From Actinokineospora globicatena (GTDB taxonomy: Bacteria; Actinomycetota; Actinomycetes; Mycobacteriales; Pseudonocardiaceae), in assembly GCF_024171945.1 (NCBI RefSeq), contig NZ_JAMTCR010000002.1, positions 2,108,001-2,172,000 of the forward strand: a stretch of 64,000 bases of DNA, given 5' to 3'. This document shows positions 15,635 to 26,700 of this stretch, piece after piece (position 1 is the first letter of the stretch; each line of letters begins with the position of its first letter). The translations under genes and the position numbers were made by a program. Below the pieces are notes generated by a model. That model saw nothing but the letters and a program-made list of their open reading frames with translations. It made no database searches and had not been told where the DNA came from.

Positions 15635-17502
15635 TCCGGATGAAGCTGGCCGTGCTGCGGCACACCATCGCCGGGCCCAAGGCGACCTGGATGCTCACCG
15701 GCGGCTTGGTCGGCCTGGTCATCGCGGCCGGGACGATCGGGCTGGCCACCACCGACGCCGCCCCCGGCACCGTGGCGGACCTGCTGGCGGTCACCTTCGC
15801 CATCTGGGCGCTCGGCTGGATGCTCGGTCCCTCCTTCGGCGGCGACCCGGTGCTGCGCGCCGAGCAGTTCGCCATGGAGCCCGTGCCGCGCACCCGGCTG
15901 GCGCTCGGCCTGCTCGGGGCCGCGTTCGTCGGCGTCACCACCGTGGTGACCCTGGTCGCGTTCACCGCGCTGGTCGTGTTCGCGGCCCGGTTCGGCGCGG
16001 CGGCGGTCGTCGTGTCGATCCCGGCCTTGGCGCTGCAGTTGACGCTGGTCGTGCTGCTGTCGCGGCTGGCGGCCCGGTTCTTCGGCGCGCTGGCCCGGTC
16101 CCGCACCGGCGCCGCGGTGACGGCGGTGATCACGGCGACGATGATGGTGCTCAGCCAGTCCGGCTGGATCGTGTTCGTCGCGCTGGACGTGGTGCTGGAG
16201 ACCGGGTTCTCCCGCGCCTTCTCCCTCACCGTGCGCGCCCTGCCGTCCGGTTGGGGCGTTGTGGCCGTCGAGGCCGCCGCGCGCGGGGACTGGCTGTGGG
16301 TGGTCGGTCCGCTGGTCGCGCTCGCGGTCTTGGTCGCGCTGCTGGTCGTGCTGTGGGGCCGGGTGCTCGGTCCGCAGCGGCTCGCCCGTCCGGTCGTGCG
16401 CGGCAGCTCGGCGTCGTCGGCGGCGAAGTGGGCCGATCGCGGACCGGTGGCCGCCGTGTACGTCAAGGAGGTCCGCACCTGGCTGCGGGACCCGTTGCGG
16501 GTGCAGGGCTTGCTGGTGGCACCGGTGTTCGCCATCCTCAGCGGCCTGCTGCCCGTGCTGTTCGGCTCGACCGCGCTGCTGCCGTTCGTCGGCGCCATCA
16601 CGGCGTTGCTGGCGGCCACGACCACCGCGAACCTCTACGGCCAGGACGGCACCGCGCTGTGGCTGACGCTGATGACCCCGGGCACCGAACTCGCCGACGT
16701 GCGGGGACGGCAGCTGGCCTGGCTGACCTGGTTCGGGCCGCTGTCGGTCGTGCTCACCGTCGTCGGCACCGCCATCCACGGCGGCCTGTGGCCGTGGGCG
16801 ATCGCCGCGACCACCGCCGTGCTCGGTGGCGGCGCGGGACTCGTGGTGCTGGTCGCGGTCGACCAACTGGTGCCCGGACCTGACCCGCACAAAGCCAAGA
16901 ACTCGCCGCTGGAGCACGGGGACGTCACCGGACAGGGGTTCGTCACGCTGTTCCTCGTGCTCGGTGCCGCTTCCCCGGCGCTGTGCGTGGTGCTCGCCGG
17001 TGAGCTGCTCGACCTGCCGCTGCTGGCCTGGGCGGGCGGCCCGGCAGGTGTGCTGACCGGGATCGTCGGGTACGGGGTGCTCGGTGGGCTCGCGGCCAAG
17101 CGGCTGGCCGCGCGCGGTCCGGAGCTGCTGTACCTGATGCGCGCGGGCAAGGAGCACGAGGCGGCGCTGAGCGCGGAGACCTCGGTGATCAAGGCGATGT
17201 CCCGGCACCGGCGCGGCCTGCTGTGGACCAGCTTCTTCATCGGCTGCCTGGCGACGTTCCCGCAGGGTCTGGTGCCGCTGGGGATGAAGCTCAGCGGTGA
17301 GATCGAGCGGGTCTGGTTCCTCGCGCTGTACCTGCCCGAGGGTCTGCAGTGGCCGGTGATCGCGCTGATGCTGCTGATCGGGCTGTCCGCGTTCGGGCTG
17401 GCCGGGTGGGTCTACCTGGTCGAGTCGCGCAAGCTCAAGGCCCGGCTGGAGCGCACGGCCGAGGAACGCGAGCGGGTCGAGGAGCCCGTGGCGGTCGGCT
17501 GA
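15619..17502 (+). CDS. ABC transporter membrane (permease) subunit
   Basis: A 627-residue very hydrophobic protein with roughly a dozen or more membrane segments in two clusters, separated by a hydrophilic stretch near residues 245-275 and a polar loop near 420-435 (PGPDPHKAKN). The last ~30 residues are charged and helical (RKLKARLERTAEERERVEE), probably cytoplasmic. I chose GTG 15619 because GGGGAGGGG lies just upstream and it overlaps the ATPase stop; an in-frame ATG at 15640 is the alternative. It has no ATPase motifs, so it pairs with the upstream ATP-binding protein. I recognise no closer family than an ABC-2-like exporter permease. The strong terminator after the gene separates this operon from the PKS genes. 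Confidence 0.85.
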   Translation: MVGVLIRMKLAVLRHTIAGPKATWMLTGGLVGLVIAAGTIGLATTDAAPGTVADLLAVTFAIWALGWMLGPSFGGDPVLRAEQFAMEPVPRTRLALGLLGAAFVGVTTVVTLVAFTALVVFAARFGAAAVVVSIPALALQLTLVVLLSRLAARFFGALARSRTGAAVTAVITATMMVLSQSGWIVFVALDVVLETGFSRAFSLTVRALPSGWGVVAVEAAARGDWLWVVGPLVALAVLVALLVVLWGRVLGPQRLARPVVRGSSASSAAKWADRGPVAAVYVKEVRTWLRDPLRVQGLLVAPVFAILSGLLPVLFGSTALLPFVGAITALLAATTTANLYGQDGTALWLTLMTPGTELADVRGRQLAWLTWFGPLSVVLTVVGTAIHGGLWPWAIAATTAVLGGGAGLVVLVAVDQLVPGPDPHKAKNSPLEHGDVTGQGFVTLFLVLGAASPALCVVLAGELLDLPLLAWAGGPAGVLTGIVGYGVLGGLAAKRLAARGPELLYLMRAGKEHEAALSAETSVIKAMSRHRRGLLWTSFFIGCLATFPQGLVPLGMKLSGEIERVWFLALYLPEGLQWPVIALMLLIGLSAFGLAGWVYLVESRKLKARLERTAEERERVEEPVAVG

Positions 17503-17519
17503 ACACCGCACTCGCCAGG

Positions 17520-17547
17520 ACGGCCCCTGTCTTCGGACGGGGGCCGT
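17520..17547 (+). terminator. Intrinsic terminator hairpin after the ABC operon
   Basis: A 12-bp stem with a single G-T wobble closes a TTCG tetraloop (C-TTCG-G, a very stable loop). Arms are 17520-17531 and 17536-17547. It starts 17 bp after the permease stop. A T-run is lacking, as is common in high-GC actinomycetes. Confidence 0.78.
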
Positions 17548-17554
17548 CGTCGTT

Positions 17555-17572
17555 CCCGCCTTTAGGGGCGGG
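17555..17572 (+). terminator. Second, weaker hairpin downstream of the main terminator
   Basis: CCCGCC (17555-17560) pairs with GGCGGG (17567-17572) around a six-base loop. It may reinforce the preceding terminator. Confidence 0.4.
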
Positions 17573-17703
17573 CTAGGGGTGTTCGGGCCGGTAGCGGCTA
17601 ACTAGGGTCCCGAGTGAGGAAATGGAGGATTTCCGCACGGGTTTCGGGCTTCGGGTGGGTTTCCGCGCGGGAACCCGCGGTATCGAGTGGGTTTGAGGCA
17701 TTC
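17573..17703 (+). promoter_or_regulatory. Promoter/leader region of the main PKS operon
   Basis: This 131-bp stretch between the terminator and the PKS start must contain the promoter of the 46-kb PKS operon. A possible -10 TAGGGT lies at 17603-17608, but its -35 is poor. A leader hairpin with GGGTTTCC (17657-17664) and GGGAACCC (17669-17676) around GCGC lies 27 bases before the ATG and could affect translation. GAGG at 17695-17698 is the likely ribosome site. Confidence 0.4.
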
Positions 17704-20700
17704 ATGTCGCACGTGCGCGCCGAGGCCATCGCGGTGGTCGGGTTCTCCTGCCGTTTCCCCGGTGCCGACGACCCGGGGTCCTATTGGGCGTTGCTGCGTG
17801 ACGGCGTCGACGCGACCACCCCGGCGGACCGGTGGCGGCTCCCCGAGGTCCCCCGCGGCGGTTTCCTCACTCACGTCGACCGGTTCGACGCCGCGTTCTT
17901 CGGCATCTCCCCGCGCGAAGCCGCCGGGATGGACCCCCAGCAGAGGCTCGCGCTGGAGTTGGCGTGGGAAGCCATCGAGGACGCGCGACTGTTGCCCCGG
18001 GCGTTGCGCGGTAGCCGTACCGGCGTGTTCGTGGGCGCGATCTGGGATGACTACACGACCCTGTTGCGCCAAGACAGCGCTATCGACCGGAACACGCTGA
18101 CCGGTACTCACCGCAGCATCATCGCCAACCGGGTCTCTTACCTGTTCGGGCTGCGTGGACCCAGCCTGGCCGTTGACGCTGGGCAGTCGTCGTCTCTGGT
18201 GTCGGTGCACCTGGCCTGCGAGAGCCTGCGCAACGGTGAGTCTGACCTGGCCATCGCTGGTGGGGTGAGCCTCAACCTCGCCGAGGAGAGCACCGTCAGC
18301 GCGCTCCGCTTCGGGGGGCTTTCGCCCGACGGCCGGTGCTACACCTTCGACGCTAGAGCCAACGGCTTTGCCCGGGGTGAGGGCGGCGGGCTGGTCGTCC
18401 TGAAGCCTCTGAAGGCAGCGCTAGCTGACGGCGACAGGGTCCACGCGGTGATCTTGGGGAGTGCCGTAAACAACGACGGTGGCGGTGCCAGCCTGACGGC
18501 ACCTAGCCGCTACGCCCAGGAAGACGTGCTCCGGGCCGCGCACGTGAATGTCGACCCCAACGACGTCGGCTATGTCGAACTCCACGGCACCGGCACGCCG
18601 ATGGGCGACCCGATCGAGGCGGCCGCCCTGGGGGCGGCACTCGGCGTCGCACGGTCCGCGCCGCTGCCCGTGGGGTCGGCCAAGACGAACCTCGGGCACC
18701 TGGAGGGCGCGGCCGGGATCGCGGGCCTGATCAAGGCCGCGCTGGTCGTCGAACACGGACTTGTTCCGCCGAGCCTCAATTTCTCGACGCCGAACCCGCG
18801 TATTCCGCTGGATGAGCTGAATCTGCGCGTGCAGACGGAATTGGCGCCGTTGAACGGTCCGGGAATCGTCGGCGTCAGCGCGTTCGGCATGGGCGGGACC
18901 AACTGCCACATCGTTCTCGGCGCGGGCTCGGAGAAGTCTTCCGACACCGCGGCTGACGGGCCGACTATCGCTTTGGTCAGCGGGAAGACAAAGGCCGCGC
19001 TGCGGGAACAAGCGCGACGGCTGGCCACGGTCGACGCGCCGGTTCGGGACATCGCCCACTCGCTGGCGACCACCCGGACCGGTTTCGAGCACCGCGCCGC
19101 TGTCGTCGCGGCGTCCGGCGATGAGCTGAAGACCGCACTGGCCGCTGTTTCCGCTGGTCTGCCCGCTGCCGGGGTGGCGGCGGGCAGGCTGGTCGCGGGC
19201 AAGGTCGCGTTCCTGTTCTCCGGGCAGGGCTCGCAGTGGGCGGGCATGGCCGTCGAGTTGCTCGACACCGACCCGGTCTTCGCCGCGAAGATCGCCGACT
19301 GCGCCGAGGCACTCGCCCCGCACGTCGACTGGTCGCTGCTGGACGTGCTGCGGTCGGGGGAGTTCGACCGGGTCGACGTCGTGCAGCCCGCGCTGTTCGC
19401 GGTGATGGTGTCGCTGGCGGCGGTGTGGCGGTCGTTGGGGGTCGTGCCGGACGCTGTGGTCGGGCACTCGCAAGGGGAGATCGCCGCCGCGCACGTCGCC
19501 GGGGTGTTGTCGTTGGCGGACGCGGCGAAGGTCGTCGCGTTGCGTGCCAAGGCGATTACCGCGTTGGCCGGGCAAGGCGGGATGCTGTCGGTGGCCGCGC
19601 CGGACGCGGACGTGCGGGACTGGTTGGCGGAGTGGCCCTCGCTGTCGGTGGCCGCGGTGAACGGTCCGGCGGCGGTCGTCGTCGCGGGTGACCCGACATC
19701 GCTGGACCGGTTCGCCGAGTCGGTTTCCGTTGACACCAAGCGGATCCCGGTGGACTACGCGTCACACTCGGTGTACGTCGAGTCCATTCGGGACGAATTG
19801 CTGACGGTGCTCGCCGGGGTCGAGCCGCACGCGGGGGATGTGCCCTTCCTGTCGACCGTGACGGGGGAGTGGACTTCCGAGCTGGATGCCGACTACTGGT
19901 ACCGCAACCTGCGTGGCACCGTGGAGTTCGCCGCCGCCACCCGGACCCTCGTCGACTCGGGCTTCCGGTTCTTCGTCGAGTCGACACCGCACCCGGTGCT
20001 CGCCGCCGCTGTCCGGGACACAGCGTCCGAAGTGGACGCCGTGGTCGTCGGGACGCTGCGCCGCGACGACGGCGGTCGGGACCGGCTGTTGGTCAACGCC
20101 GCTGAACTGCTGGCTTCCGGGGTTGACGTCGCGGTGCCGCCGGGCACGGTCATCGACCTGCCGACCTACGCCTTCCAGCGGGAACGGCACTGGCGGCCGG
20201 GCAATGCCGAGGTCACGCAGGCCGCGCAGGTCGACTCGCCGCGGGACGTGCTGGACCTGGTCCTCGCCCACGCCGCCGTGGTCGGCGGGTTCAGCGGGGC
20301 GGTCGACCCGGCACTCACCTTCAAGGACCTGGGGTTCGAGTCGCTGACGGCGGTCGAACTGCGGGACCGGCTCGCGGCGGCCGCTGGGGTTCGGCTGCCG
20401 ACCACGTTGCTGTTCGACCACCCGACGCCGCGTGCGGTCGCGGAGTACCTGCGGGGGCGGCTCGGCGGGGCGACACCGGTCGTGCGTCGACGGCGGTCGA
20501 CGGCATCGGACGAGCCGATCGCGATCGTGTCCATGGCGTGCCGGTTCCCCGGGGGCATCGACTCGCCGGAAGCCCTGTGGCGCCTGGTGATCGATGGTGG
20601 CGAGGCGCTGAGCCCACCGCCGTCGGACCGCGGGTGGGACCTCTCGGGTCTGCCGGAGCGCGGCGGGTTCCTCGCCGATATCGCCGGGTTCGACGCCGCG

Positions 20701-23700
20701 CTGTTCGGGGTGTCGCCGCGCGAGGCGCTGGCGATGGACCCGCAGCAGCGGCACCTGCTCGAGGTCACCTGGGAGGCCATCGAACGCCTCGGTGTCGACC
20801 CGGCTTCGTTGCGCGGCAGCCGAACCGGGGTCTTCGTCGGCGCGATGGCCCAGGAGTACGGGCCGCGCATGCACGAGGCGGGCGACGACACGGCGGGCTA
20901 CCTGCTCACCGGCAACACAGCGAGTGTCGCATCAGGACGGATCGCGTACACCTTCGGGTTCGAGGGACCGGCGATCACGCTCGACACGGCGTGCTCCGGT
21001 GGACTCGTCGCCCTGCACCTGGCAGCGCGCTCCTTGCGTTCCGGTGAGTGCGACCTGGCCTTCGCGGGCGGTGTGACGGTGATGTCGACTCCCGGCATCT
21101 TCGCCGAGTTCACCCGCCAGGGCGGCCTGTCCGCTGACGGCCGGTGCAAGGCCTTCGGTGCGGACGCCGATGGGACCGGGTGGGCGGAGGGCGTGGCGGT
21201 TGTCGCCGTCCGTCGACTCTCCGACGCCCTTCGTGATGGTGACCGCGTCCTGGCGGTCGTCCGAGGTACAGCTATCAACTCCGACGGTGCGTCCAACGGT
21301 TTGACTGCACCGAATGGGCCCGCCCAGCAGCGGGTGATCCTGGACGCCCTGGCCGCAGCTGACCTTGAGCCATCCGATGTGGACGTGGTGGAGGCGCACG
21401 GCACCGGCACGACCCTGGGTGACCCGATCGAGGCTGGCGCTCTTCTGGCGACCTACGGTCAGTCCCGGGCGACTCCGCTGTGGCTGGGGTCGGTGAAGTC
21501 CAACATCGGCCACACCCAGGCCGCCGCTGGTCTGGCGGGACTCATCAAGCTCGTCGAATCCCTGCGGCACAACACGTTGCCGCCGACTCTGCACGCCAGC
21601 ACGCCCACCCCGCACGTCGACTGGACCACCGGCTCGGTCGAACTCCTCACCGCGCCCCGCCCTTGGCTGCCCACCGACGCACCCCGCCGCGGTGCTGTGT
21701 CGTCGTTTGGCATCAGCGGTACCAACGCCCACGCCATCATCGAGGAACCGCCTACACAACCGGTCGCCGAGTCGGCCGGTGTCGGGTCGTTCCCGCTGGT
21801 GCTGTCTGCTCGGTCCACGGAGGCTTTGCGCGCGCAGGCCGGTCAGTTACTCGGGCTGGACGTCGAGCCGCCTGCGTTGGCCAAGGCGCTGGCGACTACC
21901 CGGTTCGCGTTGGACCACAGGGCGGTGGTGCGCGCGGGTGATCCGGACTCGATGCGCGCTGGGCTGGCTGACCTTGCCGCGGGTCGGGGCTCCGCACTGG
22001 TCAGCACTGGCCGGGCTGAGGCGCGGAAGGTCGCGTTCCTGTTCACCGGTCAGGGGGCACAGCGCCACGGGATGGGGCAGGACCTGCGGGTCTTCCCGGT
22101 GTTCCGTGCCGCGTTCGATGAGATCCGCGACCGACTGCCGTTCGACGACGACGCCATCGACCAGACGGTGAACGCCCAAGCCGCCCTGTTCGCCTTCGAG
22201 GTCGCGACCTTCCGCCTGCTCCAGTCCTGGGGCATCCACCCCGACGCCCTGGTCGGCCACTCCATCGGGGAGGTGGCTGCCGCCCACGTCGCTGGCATCC
22301 TCTCCCTCCCCGACGCCTGCACCCTCGTCACCGCCCGCGCCCAGCTCATGCAGGCTCTGCCCTCCGGCGGCGCCATGCTGGCCATCGAGATCTCCGAGCC
22401 TGACCTGGCCCTCGAGTTCCCCGACGGCCTCCCGGCAGGCGTCGACCTCGCCGCAGTGAACGCCGATCGTTCACTTGTAGTATCGGGGGATCGTAGGATT
22501 GTTGAACAGTTGGAACGTAGGTTTGGTGAACAATCGCGGCGGGTGAAGTCGCTCGCGGTGTCGCACGCGTTCCACAGCCACCACATGGAGCCGATGCTCG
22601 CGGACTTCAGCCGCGCCGTGGCCGGGCTGTCGTTCGCCAGTCCGACGATCCCGTTGGTCAGCACTGCGCCGGGTGACCCGAGCACGCCGGAGTACTGGGT
22701 GCGGCAGGTCCGGGAGACCGTTCGTTTCGCCGACGCCGTGGCCGGGCTGGATGGGTCGGTGTTCGTCGAGCTGGGGCCGGACGCGGTCCTGTCAGCGCTG
22801 GTCGCTGACGGGATCCCGGCGGCCCGGGGCGCGCGACCGTCGACCGAGGTCATCGCCGACGCGCTGGGTGAGCTGTGGGTCCGCGGCGCCGACGTGGACT
22901 GGCAAGCTGTCCACGCTGGTCCCAGGGCACTGATCGACCTGCCGACCTACCCCTTCCAGCACGAGCGCTTCTGGCCGACGCCCACCACCTCCGGCCTGGC
23001 GGCAGCGGGGCTCGCTTCCACCGAACACCCCTTGCTCGGCGCGGCGATCACCCTCGACGACGGCATCGTCCTCACTGGCCGGTTGTCGCTCGCGACTCAC
23101 CCGTGGCTGGCCGACCACGCTGTGCGCGGCACCGCTGTTCTTCCCGGCACCGCCTTCGTCGATCTCGCTCTCCATGCAGGCGCCCAGATCGGCAAGCCCG
23201 CGATCACCGAGTTGACCCTCCTCGCCCCTCTTGTCGTCCCCGCCAGCGAGTCGGTTCTGCTCCGCGTGACGGTCACCGGTGCCAGCGTCACCATCGCCAC
23301 CCATGCCGATCAGGACTGGACCACCCACGCCACCGGGACCCTCACCGACTCCGAGTTCGCTTCCCACCCAGTCGTCCTCCCCGCTGACGCACCCGTGCGG
23401 CCTGACTACGACGCCTTGTCCGACCTGGGACTCGACTACGGACCGGCCTTCCGCGGCCTGCGTGCTGTCTGGCAGGACGGTGACACCACATACGCCCAGG
23501 TCGAGCTGGACGGCCCGCAGGCGGCTGTGTTCGACGCTGTCCTGCACGCTCTGGGTCCCGCTCTGGGGCGCGACGGAACCCCGCTGCTCCCGTTCGCGTG
23601 GTCCGGGGTGGCGCGGCACTCCGTTGCGACCACTGTGCACGCGCGGATCACCCGTCACGGTCAAGACGAGTACGCGCTGCACGCTGCTGACGACAGAGGG

Positions 23701-26700
23701 AATCCGGTCCTCACGGTTGACTCCCTGACGTTCCGGCCGGTCTCCGCCGCGCAGCTCCGGGAGCGCGGCGTCGCCTATGTCCAGGAATGGCAGCAGGTCC
23801 CGTCTGCTGGCCCCGTCGGTGAGACCGCCGTCGTCGAGATTCCCGAGGGCGACCTCGTCAACCGGGTCCACGCTGCTTCACGAGCGGCACTCTCCTTGGT
23901 TCAGAACTGGTTGACCAAGGATTCAGGCGAGTTGGTCATCAACACCGCTGGCGCTGTGTCCACTCAAGACGAGTCGGTGGACCCGGCATTGGCCGCTGTG
24001 TGGGGCTTGGTGCGGTCGGCCCAGACTGAGCACCCTGGCCGGTTCGTCCTCGTCGACGGACAACTCCCGTCGACGCTCCCTGCGGGTGAGCCGCAGGTGG
24101 CCATCCGCGCAGGCCAAGCCTTCGCGCCTCGGCAGGTTCGCGTTCCGGTCGACGGTCAGGCCGAGTGGGGCGACAAGGTCCTGATCACGGGCGGCACCGG
24201 TGGCATTGGCGCGCACGTCGCTCGACACCTTCTCGGGCTCGGTGTCCAGGTCGTCCTGGTCAGTCGTCGAGCCACGGCCAGTCCATCGGCGTCGGAACTG
24301 GCTGAACTCGGCGCCGCCATCGTTGATTGCGACGTCACCGATCGCGCGGCGGTGGCTGAACTGCTCGCTGCCCACCCCGTCACCTCGATCATCCACGCGG
24401 CCGGGACGCTCGACGACGCTCCCGTTCACACGCTGGATGGCGCCCGACTGGCAGCTGCCTTGCAGTCCAAGGTGGATGGTGCGGTCCACCTCCACGAGCT
24501 GAGCCGCGACCTCACCGAGTTCGTGCTGTTCTCCTCGGTGGCGGGCACCTTCGGGACCGCTGGCCAGGCGGCGTACGCGGCAGCCAACGCGTTCCTCGAC
24601 GCTCTCGCGGTTCACCGCCGTGCTTCGGGCTTGCCAGCACGGTCTCTGGCCTGGGGGCACTGGGCGGACGGCATGGGCGCGTCCGTCGATCGCTCGCGGT
24701 TCGCGCACCTGGGTGGCACCCTCACCGCGGCCCAGGGCATGACGCTGCTGGACCACGCACCGGATCGCGCCCACGTCCTGGCCGTGGCGACTCCCTTCCG
24801 GGCCAAGCAGGTGGCGGCCGCCGTCTCGGCTGCCGATGTCGATTCCCTGGTGCTCAAGAGCATCGCGAACATCCTGGGCCACTCGTCGACCGACCGCGTC
24901 GATCCCAATCGGACGTTCAAGGACCTCGGGTTCGACTCGCTCACCGGCGTCGAGCTGCGCAACCGGATCGCCGCCGCGACCGGGCTGACACTGCCCGCGA
25001 CCATCGTGTTTTCCCACCCCACGCCCGCCGCGCTCACCGAGTTCGTCGAAGCGGAGCTGGCGCCAGGACCGAAGCGGTCGACCGTGGTCACGACCGAGGT
25101 GGTCGACGAGCCGATCGCCATCGTCGCCATGGCTTGCCGCTACCCGGGCGGCGTGGACAGCCCGGAATCGTTGTGGCAGATGGTCATCGACGGCCGCGAC
25201 GGGATCAGCGAGTTCCCCACCGCGCGCGGCTGGGACCTCTCCGGGCTCTACCACCCCGATCCGGACAACCCCGGAACCACGTACACCCGCCACGGCGGCT
25301 TCCTGCACGACGCCCACCTGTTCGACCCGGAGTTCTTCGGCATCTCCGCACGCGAGGCGCTGGCAATGGACCCGCAGCAGCGGATCATGCTGGAGCTGTC
25401 GTGGGAGACCTTCGAGCGGGCGGGCATTGATCCCACCTCGCTGCGTGGCAGTCGGACCGGCGTGTTCGCGGGTGTGATGTACCACGACTACGCCTCCGGC
25501 AGTGTTCCGTCTGATGTGGAGGGTTACATCGCCACGGGCGGTGCGGGCAGCGTGGTCTCCGGGCGACTGGCCTACACCTATGGCTTTGAGGGACCGGCGG
25601 TCACGGTCGACACGGCCTGTTCGTCTTCGCTTGTGGCACTGCATTGGGCCGCACGCGCGCTGCGGTCGGGCGAGTGCGACATGGCGTTGGTCGGCGGCGT
25701 GACGGTGATGTCGACGCCGACGGTGTTCGTGGACTTCAGCCGTCAGCGAGGGCTCGCGGCTGACGGTCGGTGCAAGTCGTTCTCGGCCTCCGCCGACGGG
25801 ACGAGCTGGGCTGAGGGCGCCGGGCTGCTGCTGGTGGAACGCTTGTCGGACGCGCAGCGCAACGGCCACACGGTGCTCGCTGTGGTCCGGGGAACGGCCG
25901 TGAACTCCGATGGCGCGTCCAACGGGTTGACGGCACCCAATGGTTTGGCGCAGGAGCGAGTCATCCGGGCGGCACTGGCGGATGCTGGGCTTGCTACGTC
26001 TGATGTGGACGCTGTTGAGGCGCACGGGACGGGAACGGCGCTCGGCGACCCCATTGAGGCGTCCGCGCTGCTTGCCACATACGGCCAGGAACGCGACGAG
26101 CCCCTCTGGCTCGGCTCTTTCAAGTCCAACGTCGGCCACACCCAGGCGGCGGCTGGCGTCGGCGGCATCATCAAGATGGTCCAGTCGATGCGGCACGGCA
26201 CACTGCCACCGACGTTGCATGTGGGCACTCCGTCACCGCACGTGACGTGGTCGGCTGGTGCGGTCTCTCTGCTCACCGAGGCTCAGCCGTGGCCGGATGC
26301 CGCCCGGCCGCGTCGTGCCGGGGTGTCGTCGTTCGGTATCAGCGGTACCAATGCCCACGCCATCCTGGAGCAGGCACCGCCGTCGGCTGCCGTCGAGTCC
26401 GGCGCTGCTGAGGAGCCCACGGTGGTGCCGTGGTTGCTGTCGGCGGCGTCGCCATCTGGGCTGGTTGCCCAGGCCGCGCGACTGCTTGACCTGGATGCGG
26501 ATCCGGTGGACCTCGCGGTGTCACTGGCCGCTCGCCCGCTGTTGACGCATCGTGCCGCCGTGTTCGGGCGTGCTGGATTGGCCGATCTGGCGGTGGACCG
26601 GGTGTCTGGCTCGGTGGTCCGTGGTGAGGCGAGCGTGCAGAAGGTGGCGTTCCTGTTCACTGGTCAGGGCTCCCAGCGGGCTGGGATGGGGTCTCAGCTC

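Noticed and set aside
17614-17703. Upstream in-frame GTG as start of the loading PKS
   Set aside because: The extra 30 residues resemble no docking or KS sequence and overlap a leader hairpin. ATG 17704 has a ribosome site and puts the KS at the usual distance.
18184-18186. Gln for Cys in the first KS as a dead enzyme
   Set aside because: VDAGQSSS is the known KSQ form that decarboxylates the loading unit; position at the start of the line and the AT-ACP that follow agree.
23923-26220. 765-codon minus-strand open frame within the loading PKS gene
   Set aside because: Shadow of the PKS coding strand; composition is Arg/Gly/Pro-rich and no family is recognisable. The same holds for 8375-10198 and other long antisense frames.
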